Source of the DNA: Pseudomonas putida
GTDB lineage: Bacteria; Pseudomonadota; Gammaproteobacteria; Pseudomonadales; Pseudomonadaceae
Direction of reading: 5' to 3'
Length of the DNA: 64,000 bases
NCBI RefSeq assembly: GCF_025905425.1
Contig: NZ_CP109603.1
Coordinates: forward strand, 532,001-596,000
In this document: positions 57,653-64,000 of the stretch, piece after piece
How the letters are laid out: each line of letters starts with the position of its first letter
How positions within the stretch are numbered: position 1 is the stretch's first letter
Position numbers and translations under genes: made by a program
The notes under the pieces: model-generated
Told to the model about the DNA's origin: nothing
What the model saw: the letters and a program-made list of their open reading frames with translations, nothing else
Database searches by the model: none

Positions 57653-58585
57653 ATGCGCGTTCTGATCGCCGAACAGGATCATGCCAATTACGCCCAGCTG
57701 TTGGGCCAGGCGGCCCCTGACCTGGAAATCCTGACCAGCAGTGACTCTGCCGAGCTGGCGCTCCAGGCGCCGCAGTGCTCGGTGTGGCTGGGCCAGCCTG
57801 ACTTGCTGGCGAGCCTGCTGCGCCAGGGCCACACGCCAGCCTGGATGCAGTCGACCTGGGCGGGCATCACGCCGCTGCTGGCCGACGGTTTGCCACGGGA
57901 TTACCGCCTGACGCGTGCGGTCGGCATTTTTGGCCAGGTGATGGCGGAGTACGTGCTCACCTACCTGCTTGGCCACGAGCGCGAAGTGCTGTCGCGCCTG
58001 GTGAGCCAGGTCGAGCGGCGCTGGGACGACCGCCCTGGCGGGACGCTGGAGGGGCGCCAGGTGTTGATCGTCGGCACCGGCGATATCGGCCAGCGCGTGG
58101 CTGAGTTTCTCCAGCCATTTGGCGTCACCCTGTACGGTATCGCCAGCAGCGCCCGTGCGCAGGCGCCGTTCGTTGAGGTGGCCGGGCTGGCTGACCTACC
58201 GCGCAGGGTCGAACAGGCGGATTACGTGATCAACCTGCTGCCGGACACGCCCGCTACCCATGATCTGTACGATGCGGCGCTGTTCCAGCGCTTCAAGCCC
58301 ACGGCGTTGTTCATCAATGCCGGGCGTGGGGTGGCGGTGGTCGATGGCGACTTGGTCGAAGCACTCAAGCAAGGCCATTTGGCGGGCGCGGTGATCGATG
58401 TGTGCCGCCAGGAGCCGCTGCCCCAGCGTCATCCGTTCTGGACTGCCTGGGGGCTGCTGCTGACCGGGCACAGCTCGGCGCCCACCTCGCCGGCGGCGAT
58501 GGTGCGGTTGTTTGTCGAGAATGTGCGGGCGTATGAGGCGGGGCAGGGGTTGCGTGGGGAAGTGGACTTCACCCGGGGTTATTGA
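57653..58585 (+). CDS. D-2-hydroxyacid dehydrogenase (glyoxylate/hydroxypyruvate reductase type)
   Basis: A 310-residue member of the D-isomer 2-hydroxyacid dehydrogenase family: the NAD(P) motif GTGDIGQR near residue 140, INAGRGVAVVDGDL, and the C-terminal catalytic His in TGHSSAPTSP. Glyoxylate or hydroxypyruvate is the usual substrate of this subgroup, but that is inferred. The ATG at 57653 starts MRVLIAEQDH. Confidence 0.88.
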   Translation: MRVLIAEQDHANYAQLLGQAAPDLEILTSSDSAELALQAPQCSVWLGQPDLLASLLRQGHTPAWMQSTWAGITPLLADGLPRDYRLTRAVGIFGQVMAEYVLTYLLGHEREVLSRLVSQVERRWDDRPGGTLEGRQVLIVGTGDIGQRVAEFLQPFGVTLYGIASSARAQAPFVEVAGLADLPRRVEQADYVINLLPDTPATHDLYDAALFQRFKPTALFINAGRGVAVVDGDLVEALKQGHLAGAVIDVCRQEPLPQRHPFWTAWGLLLTGHSSAPTSPAAMVRLFVENVRAYEAGQGLRGEVDFTRGY

Positions 58586-58599
58586 TTTGTAGTGTCTGT

Positions 58600-58674
58600 A
58601 CTGGCCTCTTCGCGGGGCAAGCCCGCTCCCACTGGTACATCGCAGGGTTCAGAACTGCAGGGCGGTTGTGGGAG
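58600..58674. repeat. REP pair, right unit interrupted by the IS110 element
   Basis: The left REP (CTGGCCTCTTCGCGGGGCAAGC...) is intact at 58600-58634. The right unit begins TTGTGGGAG at 58666-58674 and resumes after the element at 59916 with AGCGGGCTTGCCCCGCGAAG. Confidence 0.88.
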
Positions 58675-58698
58675 CAACTGTCTTCTTGTGGAAGCTGG

Positions 58699-58760
58699 CC
58701 TTGCCGGCGATGGGGCGCGTAGCGCCCCAGGCCCGGCTGTGCCGGGCATCGCCAGCAAGG
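58699..58760. repeat. Cloverleaf-like repeat in the IS110 downstream end
   Basis: The outer stem CCTTGCCGGCGAT / ATCGCCAGCAAGG encloses two hairpins, GGGGCGC-GTA-GCGCCCC (58712-58728) and CCCGGC-TGT-GCCGGG (58732-58746). It resembles another common Pseudomonas intergenic repeat. Confidence 0.75.
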
Positions 58761-58767
58761 CTTGCTC

Positions 58768-59703
58768 CTACGAATGAGCTATTTGCTCCTTCCAGGGCGT
58801 TCCGGTCTTGAGCATCGCATTTAGCCTCACTATCAATACTCGCATACACGCCACCACCGATACTTTCGCGCACTTCCCCTGGGCTCGCAGTGCTTTGTAG
58901 CGCTCGCAGAAGTCCTTGTTGTGCCGTATCACCACCCAGCAGGCCATATAGAGCGCCCGCCTGACTTGTGAGCGCCCCCCCCAGATTGAACGCTTGCCCG
59001 ACTGCTTGCCGCTGTCCTGGTTGAACGGCGCAACACCGACCAAGGCGGCAATTTCCTTCTTATCCACCTGGCCCAGCTCTGGCAGCAAGGCCATCAGCTT
59101 TCCGGCAGTAATCAGACCAATTCCTTTGACTTGAGTGAGCTGTTTAACCCGGTCATCAGGCAAAGCTGCTGCCTGCTGTGCGATCTCTTGTTCCAGCGCT
59201 CGAATTTCACCCTTCAGATAGGCGATGTGTTGTTCCAACCGCAAACAAACACTGGGAGCCCGCGCCTGCTTCAGGCGCCGCTTGTCATCGTCGCGCTGTT
59301 GGACGAAGCGATCCCGCTGCATAAGCAGTTCGCGCAGCAAAGCCCGCTCGGGTGTCATCACCTGGCAAGGCCGTGGGGGCATAACTTCAGCCAGGTGAGC
59401 CAAAACAGCTGCGTCAATGGGATCGGTCTTGGCGCGTTTACCCATCGACTTGGCAAAGTCCCGGGCACGACTGGGATTGATCCGGCAAACCGGAAAATCG
59501 GCATCCTGCAGCGCTTTGAGGACATTGCACTCGTAGCCACCGGTAGCTTCGAGCAAGACCATTGAAATTGCATACCCGCCAAGCTTTTCGACGAGCAGTT
59601 GGAATCCCTTCAAGTCATTGGAAACACTGAAGTTCACCCCCTCAGGACGGATGTGAACAGCAAGTGTGGCACTGGAAACATCGATGCCGACAGAGGAAGA
59701 CAT
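58768..59703 (-). CDS. IS110-family DEDD recombinase (transposase)
   Basis: The 311-residue protein has the N-terminal RuvC-like DEDD domain (GIDVSSATLAVHI, LLEATGGYE, KTDPIDAAVLA) and the C-terminal Tnp domain with the serine motif DSGKQSGKRSIWGGRSQVRRALYMA. The ATG at 59703 (MSSSVGID) is preferred to a TTG six bases earlier. Upstream noncoding sequence (59704-59915) holds a likely bridge RNA, as in the IS110 subgroup where the RNA lies before the gene. Confidence 0.93.
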   Translation of the reverse strand: MSSSVGIDVSSATLAVHIRPEGVNFSVSNDLKGFQLLVEKLGGYAISMVLLEATGGYECNVLKALQDADFPVCRINPSRARDFAKSMGKRAKTDPIDAAVLAHLAEVMPPRPCQVMTPERALLRELLMQRDRFVQQRDDDKRRLKQARAPSVCLRLEQHIAYLKGEIRALEQEIAQQAAALPDDRVKQLTQVKGIGLITAGKLMALLPELGQVDKKEIAALVGVAPFNQDSGKQSGKRSIWGGRSQVRRALYMACWVVIRHNKDFCERYKALRAQGKCAKVSVVACMRVLIVRLNAMLKTGTPWKEQIAHS

Positions 59704-59734
59704 GGCCAAACCCTCTTAAACTCAAGGAGTGAGA

Positions 59735-59905
59735 GCGCTTTGGCTTGGCCCACGCTTGTGATTCGAGATTACGCCCCTCATCCAACTGTTCGGGCTCTCG
59801 CCAAAGTGGAACGGTGAATGGCAGCTTTTGCTCCCACACGTGCTCTGGGCACCTCGGGCTATCAGCTTGCCATTCACCGCTCTCACTTCAGATTCTATTC
59901 CCTCT
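59735..59905 (-). ncRNA. Predicted bridge RNA of the IS110 element
   Basis: Read on the minus strand, two hairpin loops are visible. The first (59814-59877, stem GTGAATGGCA / TGCCATTCAC) holds AGCCCG (59855-59860) and TGTGGGAG (59831-59838). These match the two halves of the REP site, one to each strand. The second (59738-59806, stem CTTTGGC / GCCAAAG) holds ACAGTTG (59783-59789) and CACAAG (59755-59760), which match the two ends of the element in the same pattern. Ends of the RNA are estimated. Confidence 0.8.
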
Positions 59906-59915
59906 CCAAGACACA

Positions 59916-59950
59916 AGCGGGCTTGCCCCGCGAAGAGGCCAGTACAGCCA
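59916..59950. repeat. Right remnant of the REP interrupted by IS110
   Basis: AGCGGGCTTGCCCCGCGAAG followed by AGGCCAGTACAG completes the REP unit whose start is at 58666. Confidence 0.88.
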
Positions 59951-59960
59951 ACAAAAATGC

Positions 59961-60554
59961 TTACAGGCTAAAATCACCCTCAGCCGCCAGCTCGCTCAGC
60001 GGCCGGCGCGGGCTCGGCACTTCACGCGCTTGCAACGCCTCGGCCAAGGTCGCCTTGTCGCCCAGTTTGCCGATCGCCACCATGGCATGCAGCTCGTAGC
60101 CCTCCGGCACCTTCAGTTCGCTGCGCGCCAGTGCCTTGTCGAAACCGGCCATGCCGTGGGTGTGCCAGCCGCTGATGCTGGCCTGCAGGGCCAAATGCCC
60201 CCAGGCGGAACCGGTGTCGAAGGTGTGCCACAGGGCCGGGCTTTCTTCGGCGGCGCCAGGCGCTGCGAAGGTGGTCTTGGAGATGATCAGCACCAACGCC
60301 GACGCCTGTTGCGCCCAGCTGCGGTTGAACGGCACCAGCAGGTTCAGGTAACGCTCCCAGTTCGGCGTATCGCGGCGGGCATAAAGGAAGCGCCAAGGCT
60401 GCGAGTTGTACGCCGAAGGCGCCCAGCGCGCGGCTTCCAGGAAGCTCAGCAGGGTCTCTTCGCTGATCGGCTCGGCAGTGAAGGCGCGGGGCGACCAGCG
60501 GTTGATGAACTGCTCGTTGATCGCGTAATCGGCAATACGGGGGGTGGCGCTCAT
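59961..60554 (-). CDS. Nitroreductase family protein
   Basis: A 197-residue flavoprotein of the nitroreductase family (RWSPRAF near residue 20, ARWAPSAYNSQPWRFLYARR, ELHAMVAIGKLGDK). It probably uses FMN and NAD(P)H; substrate is unknown. It reads toward the IS110 element, whose insertion point is about 45 bases past its stop, so the gene is intact. Confidence 0.87.
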   Translation of the reverse strand: MSATPRIADYAINEQFINRWSPRAFTAEPISEETLLSFLEAARWAPSAYNSQPWRFLYARRDTPNWERYLNLLVPFNRSWAQQASALVLIISKTTFAAPGAAEESPALWHTFDTGSAWGHLALQASISGWHTHGMAGFDKALARSELKVPEGYELHAMVAIGKLGDKATLAEALQAREVPSPRRPLSELAAEGDFSL

Positions 60555-60699
60555 GGCTGCTCCTGCAAGAGGATGGGGAAAACCGCACGCTACTGCGTCC
60601 CGTCGTCACTGACAAGCGGTCTGGCTTTGCCGAAGGCCAGGCTCTAGACTGGCGCCGCCGCGCGCCGCCCACTGAAGATGAATGCAGGAAACCCGTGTG

Positions 60700-61149
60700 A
60701 TGATCGCTGACAGCGCGCCGTTCTGGCGGCGCAAGACCCTTGAACAACTCAACCCGCAAGAGTGGGAATCGCTCTGTGACGGTTGCGGTTTGTGCTGCCT
60801 GCAAAAGCTTGAGGACGAGGACGACAACAGCATCTATTACACGCGCATTGCCTGCAAATTGCTGGACCTCAACACCTGCCAGTGCAGCGACTATCCCAAC
60901 CGCTTCGCTCACGTGCCCGACTGCATCCAGCTCACCCCGGGCAAGGCCGACCAGTTCAAGTGGCTGCCAAGCACCTGCGGTTACCGCCTGGTCAGCGAAG
61001 GCAAGGATTTGCCTGACTGGCACCACTTGATCTGCGGTGATCGCCAGCAGGTCCATGAACAGCGCATTTCCCAGTCAGGGCGTATGCTCAGTGAGCATGA
61101 TGTCGACGAAGACGACTGGGAAGACCACCTGATCTTTCGCGCCAGCTGA
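60700..61149 (+). CDS. YcgN-like UPF0260 cysteine-cluster protein
   Basis: From the ATG at 60700 the protein is 149 residues with the conserved cysteine pattern [26 protein letters not shown] and CGYRLV of the UPF0260/YcgN family. The cysteines probably bind zinc or iron-sulfur. An upstream ATG at 60682 is in frame, but AGGAAA suits the later one. In other Pseudomonas this gene is also near ycgL and rnd, as here. Confidence 0.9.
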   Translation: MIADSAPFWRRKTLEQLNPQEWESLCDGCGLCCLQKLEDEDDNSIYYTRIACKLLDLNTCQCSDYPNRFAHVPDCIQLTPGKADQFKWLPSTCGYRLVSEGKDLPDWHHLICGDRQQVHEQRISQSGRMLSEHDVDEDDWEDHLIFRAS

Positions 61150-61190
61150 CCGGCGCGCCCCGTCGCTTCTGGGAAACAAGGAGTTTCTGA

Positions 61191-62405
61191 ATGCGTTGCC
61201 AGCTGTTGTTGCTTTTGAGCCTGGTGGCCTGTTCACCGGCCTGGGCGAAGAACGTCGACCTGGACTATCACGTGCGCCTGCTGCCCGCCAGTGGCCAGGC
61301 CGAAGTACGCCTGACCCTGGCTGAAGGCAGCAGCGTTCGCAGCTTGGACTTCGACCTGGGCAAGGGCGGCACCTACAGTGGCTTCCAGGCTGACGGCCAA
61401 TGGCAGGTTGTAGGCAAGGGCGAGCGTGGTGTGTGGCACCCCGCGCCCGGCAAGACCAGCCTCAGCTACCGTGTGCAGTTGGACCAGAAGCTGCGCAGTG
61501 GCGCCTACTCATCGCGCATCACGCCCCATTGGGCCTTGTTCCTGGGCGATCAGTTGGTGCCGCCTGCGCACCTCGATCAACAGGACGGTACCGAGCTGGT
61601 GGCGCGCCTGTGGTTCGACCTGCCCGAAGGCTGGAAGAGCATCGAAACGTCCTGGCCACGTATCGGCAAGGACAAATTCCGCATCGACAACGTCTCGCGC
61701 CTATTCGACCGCCCCACCGGCTGGATGTTGGCCGGTGATCTGGGTAGCCGCCGCGCGCGCCTGGGCGAAACCGAGGTCACTGTCGCCGCGCCGGTCGGGC
61801 AGGGTATGCGCCGCATGGACAGCCTGACCCTGCTGACTTTTGTCTGGCCGCAATTGCAGGCGGTGTTCCCACGTAACCCTCCGAAACTGCTGTTGGTCGG
61901 CGCCCGTGACGGCATGTGGCGCGGGGCGATGGCGGCGCAGGGTTCGCTGTACATGCACAGCGCACGGCCGATGATCAGCGAAAGTGGCAGCAGCCCGTTG
62001 TTGCGCGAACTGGTGCAACTGTTTGCGCAGATTCACGGGCGCGAGGGCAGTGACTGGCTTGTCGAGAGCCTGACCGACTACTACGCCAGCGAGCTGCTGC
62101 GCCGGGCGGGCGGGGTGAGCGATGACCGCTACCAGGCTTGGCAGGCGCGCTTGAGCAAGCAGGGCGCCAAGGTCACCCAGCTCAAGGGCGAGCAGGCCAG
62201 CCCGGCGCAAGTTGCCCGTGGCGTGTTGCTGTTGCAGGCGCTGGACAAGGAGATCCGCATCCACACCCAGGCCAAGCGTTCGCTGGATGATGTGGCGCGG
62301 GCGCTGATGCGCTTGCCGAGTGTGAGCACCGAAGAGTTCGTGCAGATCAGCGAGAGTGTGCTGGGGCGCCGGTCCGAGGTGTTGCAGAGCAAGGCGTTGC
62401 GCTAG
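61191..62405 (+). CDS. Exported M61-like peptidase homolog lacking the zinc motif
   Basis: A 404-residue protein with a signal peptide (residues 1-19, CSPAWA). The C-terminal half recalls M61 glycyl aminopeptidases: LLRELVQLFAQIHGREGSDWLVESLTDYYASELLRR. At the place of the catalytic HExxH it has RELVQ, and WLVESLTDYYA stands for the usual EGFTDYYA, so it is probably not an active metalloprotease. A structural or binding role is possible. It is followed by a REP pair. Confidence 0.72.
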   Translation: MRCQLLLLLSLVACSPAWAKNVDLDYHVRLLPASGQAEVRLTLAEGSSVRSLDFDLGKGGTYSGFQADGQWQVVGKGERGVWHPAPGKTSLSYRVQLDQKLRSGAYSSRITPHWALFLGDQLVPPAHLDQQDGTELVARLWFDLPEGWKSIETSWPRIGKDKFRIDNVSRLFDRPTGWMLAGDLGSRRARLGETEVTVAAPVGQGMRRMDSLTLLTFVWPQLQAVFPRNPPKLLLVGARDGMWRGAMAAQGSLYMHSARPMISESGSSPLLRELVQLFAQIHGREGSDWLVESLTDYYASELLRRAGGVSDDRYQAWQARLSKQGAKVTQLKGEQASPAQVARGVLLLQALDKEIRIHTQAKRSLDDVARALMRLPSVSTEEFVQISESVLGRRSEVLQSKALR

Positions 62406-62422
62406 AGATCGGTGTCACCTGT

Positions 62423-62524
62423 GCCGGCCTCTTCGCGGGGCAAGCCCGCTCCCACAGTCGCTTCACTAGTCCTGGGGCAGTCCGGTCCTGTGGGGGCGGG
62501 CTTGCCCGCGAAGAGGCCGGCACA
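62423..62524. repeat. REP pair
   Basis: GCCGGCCTCTTCGCGGGGCA and TGCCCGCGAAGAGGCCGGCA face each other between convergent genes. Confidence 0.9.
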
Positions 62525-62535
62525 GGCAAAACACC

Positions 62536-62877
62536 TCAAAGGCCAGTCAGCGGATCCTTCCCCGTCACCGTCACCCCTCGGGTAGCCGCCTTGGCACTCG
62601 CCTTCAACGCCTGCAACTGCGCAGCACTCTGTTCGATGTCCGCGCGCAACCGGTTGTATTCCTGACGATGGCGCTGCCACCAGGCCTTGGTCGAGCAATG
62701 CCCGCTGACCCCGCGCGCAACCGCCAGGCCGCCCACCACCATCTGCAACAGCCCGACCAGGCCACCATGACGCAGCCCCTTGCTGAACATCAGTGCCCCG
62801 CCGGCCAGCGAGCCGACCCTTTCCAGACCCTGAACATTGTGCTCCGGCGATGCCGCAGCGGTATGGATATCGAGCAT
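62536..62877 (-). CDS. Small membrane protein, DUF2892-like
   Basis: A 113-residue protein with a Gly-rich hydrophobic segment (LAGGALMFSKGLRHGGLVGLLQMVVGGLAVARG, about residues 24-57) typical of YgaP/DUF2892 membrane domains and a charged helical tail (RQEYNRLRADIEQSAAQLQALKASAK). The function is unknown. A 16-bp palindrome lies 127 bases upstream. Confidence 0.7.
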   Translation of the reverse strand: MLDIHTAAASPEHNVQGLERVGSLAGGALMFSKGLRHGGLVGLLQMVVGGLAVARGVSGHCSTKAWWQRHRQEYNRLRADIEQSAAQLQALKASAKAATRGVTVTGKDPLTGL

Positions 62878-63201
62878 GGCAAGCCCTCCGTATCAAGTGT
62901 AAGCAGCTGACCGCAGGTCGCTTGCAGCCGTTCACTCACTGTGCCGAATGGTTGCCAGGCGCCCAGCCAAGCATTGCCATTCAGTGCCAGAAATGTCATG
63001 TCTGGACAAATATTTGTCCGGTTTGGCAATGCAGCCTGCCGGGGTGTTTAATCTCACCTAAAAACCCATGAATCCCTTTAAATACGGGCGATTCAGAGTT
63101 TAAGCCGCTCGTCCAAAATGCTGTAGACACATTGTCTAACAGTGCCCTATAGTCGTTATACAAATAGTAGACACAGCGCTATGACAACAAAAAAGGCCGC
63201 C
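62878..63201. promoter_or_regulatory. Intergenic control region before the GntR gene
   Basis: There is no gene. A perfect 16-bp palindrome GGACAAATATTTGTCC (63004-63019) and an operator-like TAGACA-CAT-TGTCTA (63124-63138), with a third half-site TAGACA at 63168-63173, stand out. A possible promoter is TTGTCT (63132-63137), 18-base spacer, TTATAC (63156-63161). Confidence 0.55.
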
Positions 63202-63918
63202 ATGAAAGCCACCGTTCAACCCATCAGCGAAGAAGCGCCGCAGGACCGCAAGGCCGTCCTCGCCGAAGCGCTGCGCCGCCGGATCCTCAGCATGGAGCTG
63301 GCCCCAGGCGCTGTGGTGGACGAGTTGGCCCTGTGCGATGAGTTCGGCCTGTCGCGCCCACCGGTACGTGAGCTGCTGCGCCAGATTGCTGCCGAAGGCT
63401 ATATCGAGCTTGAGGCCAACCGCGCGCCACGGGTTGCCGCGATGAACCACGATTCGCTGCACAGCTTCTTCGTCGCCGCGCCGCTTATCTATATTGCCAC
63501 CACCCAGTTGGCCGCCACCTACGCCAGCGCTGCGGAAATCGAGGCGCTCAAGGCTATCCAGGCACAGTTCCGCCAAGCCATCGAAGACCGCGACGTGGAA
63601 AACCGGGTCGTCCACAACGATGCCTTCCACCTGGAAATCGGCAAGATGGCGCACAACGACTACCTGATGCCGAGCCTGCGCCGTCTGCTCATCGACCATG
63701 CCCGCCTGGGCAAGATTTTTTATCGCCACCCGACCACCGATGACATGCAGCAGGACCTTGAAACCGCCTGCGATCAGCACGACCAGATGATCGATGCCAT
63801 CGAACGCCGCGACCCAGAGCGTGCCGGGCAACTGGTGCGCGAACACTTCGAGCTGTCACGTCGACGCATGGCCGAGTACGCCGCACCTCAAGGGCTGGAT
63901 GTGCCGATACAGCTATGA
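63202..63918 (+). CDS. GntR-family regulator, FadR/FCD type
   Basis: A 238-residue regulator with an N-terminal winged helix (ALRRRILSMELAPGAVVDELALCDEFGLSRPPVRELLRQIAAEGYIEL) and an all-helical FCD ligand domain with metal-type residues (HNDAFHLEIGKMAHND). The ATG at 63202 is preferred for AAAGG six bases upstream; one at 63181 lies beside an operator half-site. TAGACA sites in its upstream region suggest autoregulation. Target genes lie beyond the window. Confidence 0.86.
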   Translation: MKATVQPISEEAPQDRKAVLAEALRRRILSMELAPGAVVDELALCDEFGLSRPPVRELLRQIAAEGYIELEANRAPRVAAMNHDSLHSFFVAAPLIYIATTQLAATYASAAEIEALKAIQAQFRQAIEDRDVENRVVHNDAFHLEIGKMAHNDYLMPSLRRLLIDHARLGKIFYRHPTTDDMQQDLETACDQHDQMIDAIERRDPERAGQLVREHFELSRRRMAEYAAPQGLDVPIQL

Positions 63919-63978
63919 GTTCTCCAGGTCATCGCCGCTGGCGCTGATCGCTCGTCAACAACAAGATCCAGGTTAGTG

Positions 63979-64000
63979 ACATGACAAGAATAAGTTCGTT
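63979..64000 (+). CDS. Possible start of the next gene (3' end outside window)
   Basis: An ATG at 63979 opens a frame to the window edge (MTRISS...), with CCAGG about ten bases upstream. Too short to identify. Confidence 0.25.

Larger units (their letters stand above)
58675..59915 (-). mobile_element. IS110-family element, about 1241 bp, inserted in a REP
   Basis: The element interrupts the right-hand REP of a facing pair. Removing 58675-59915 plus one copy of the flanking dinucleotide AG (58673-58674 and 59916-59917; CT on the minus strand) restores a normal REP. It contains a DEDD recombinase gene, a structured RNA leader and a downstream cloverleaf repeat. There are no terminal inverted repeats, as usual in IS110. 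P. putida ISPpu9 and ISPpu10 are known to enter REPs; whether this is one of them was not checked. Confidence 0.88.

Noticed and set aside
63022..63042. Sigma54-like TGGC/GC elements
   Set aside because: The GG and GC dinucleotides are eleven bases apart, not the required ten.

Overview
The window looks like the chromosome of a Pseudomonas of the putida group. The grounds are the GC-rich coding, the tol-pal-cpoB-queE-queC-tRNA-Lys order, a XenA-type old yellow enzyme, a 4-hydroxyproline catabolic cluster, and many copies of the roughly 35-bp REP element found between genes in P. putida. Species-level assignment is from memory of gene families, not from a search.

Layout. 1-6.6 kb: tolQ (cut by the window edge)-tolR-tolA-tolB-pal-cpoB, the trans-envelope division machine, then queE-queC (queuosine) and tRNA-Lys. 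6.7-13.2 kb: a CDF-like transporter, an McpU-like polyamine chemoreceptor beside a PuuP-type putrescine importer, and a YdgA-like protein. 13.4-22.3 kb: housekeeping genes (nadA, a BepA-like protease, a TusA-like protein, an AI-2E/PerM permease, bcp, gcvR, dapA, bamC, an MBL hydrolase, purC). 22.4-30.8 kb: tRNA-Ser(CGA) with an integrated island of about 8.26 kb. The island is bounded by a 20-bp direct repeat and paired 13-bp-period arm repeats. It carries a full-length tyrosine integrase, a second short tyrosine recombinase, an Xre regulator, a RepL-like winged-helix protein and several small unknown proteins, and it has no phage structural genes. 30.8-37.9 kb: DUF3077/DUF6124-like small proteins, a LysE exporter, a small lipoprotein, mqo, a His-rich exported protein with a Cys-rich HTH regulator, and a divergent arsR/xenA pair around a near-perfect operator. 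38.0-45.8 kb: hydroxyproline catabolism (dehydrogenase, aldehyde dehydrogenase, deaminase, epimerase, permease) with a divergent PAS-AraC regulator. 45.7-52.0 kb: a LysR regulator, moaB, a bestrophin, moaA and an FdhF/YdeP-like molybdoenzyme. 52.0-58.6 kb: a divergent Lrp/PLP-lyase pair, an SlyX/YdcH-like protein, an EptA-like transferase, rnd-ycgL, and a 2-hydroxyacid dehydrogenase. 58.7-59.9 kb: an IS110-family element inserted precisely in a REP. 60-64 kb: nitroreductase, YcgN-like, a degenerate M61-like protein, a small membrane protein and a GntR regulator.

Two systems stand out. First, the noncoding leader of the IS110 element contains two structured loops whose unpaired segments match, in the expected strand pattern, both halves of the REP target and both ends of the element. 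This is a readable bridge RNA that explains the REP insertion. Second, the tRNA-Ser island is a compact, phage-free integrative element with two recombinases, a plasmid-like replication protein and a replacement terminator for the tRNA gene. Its cargo is not recognised.
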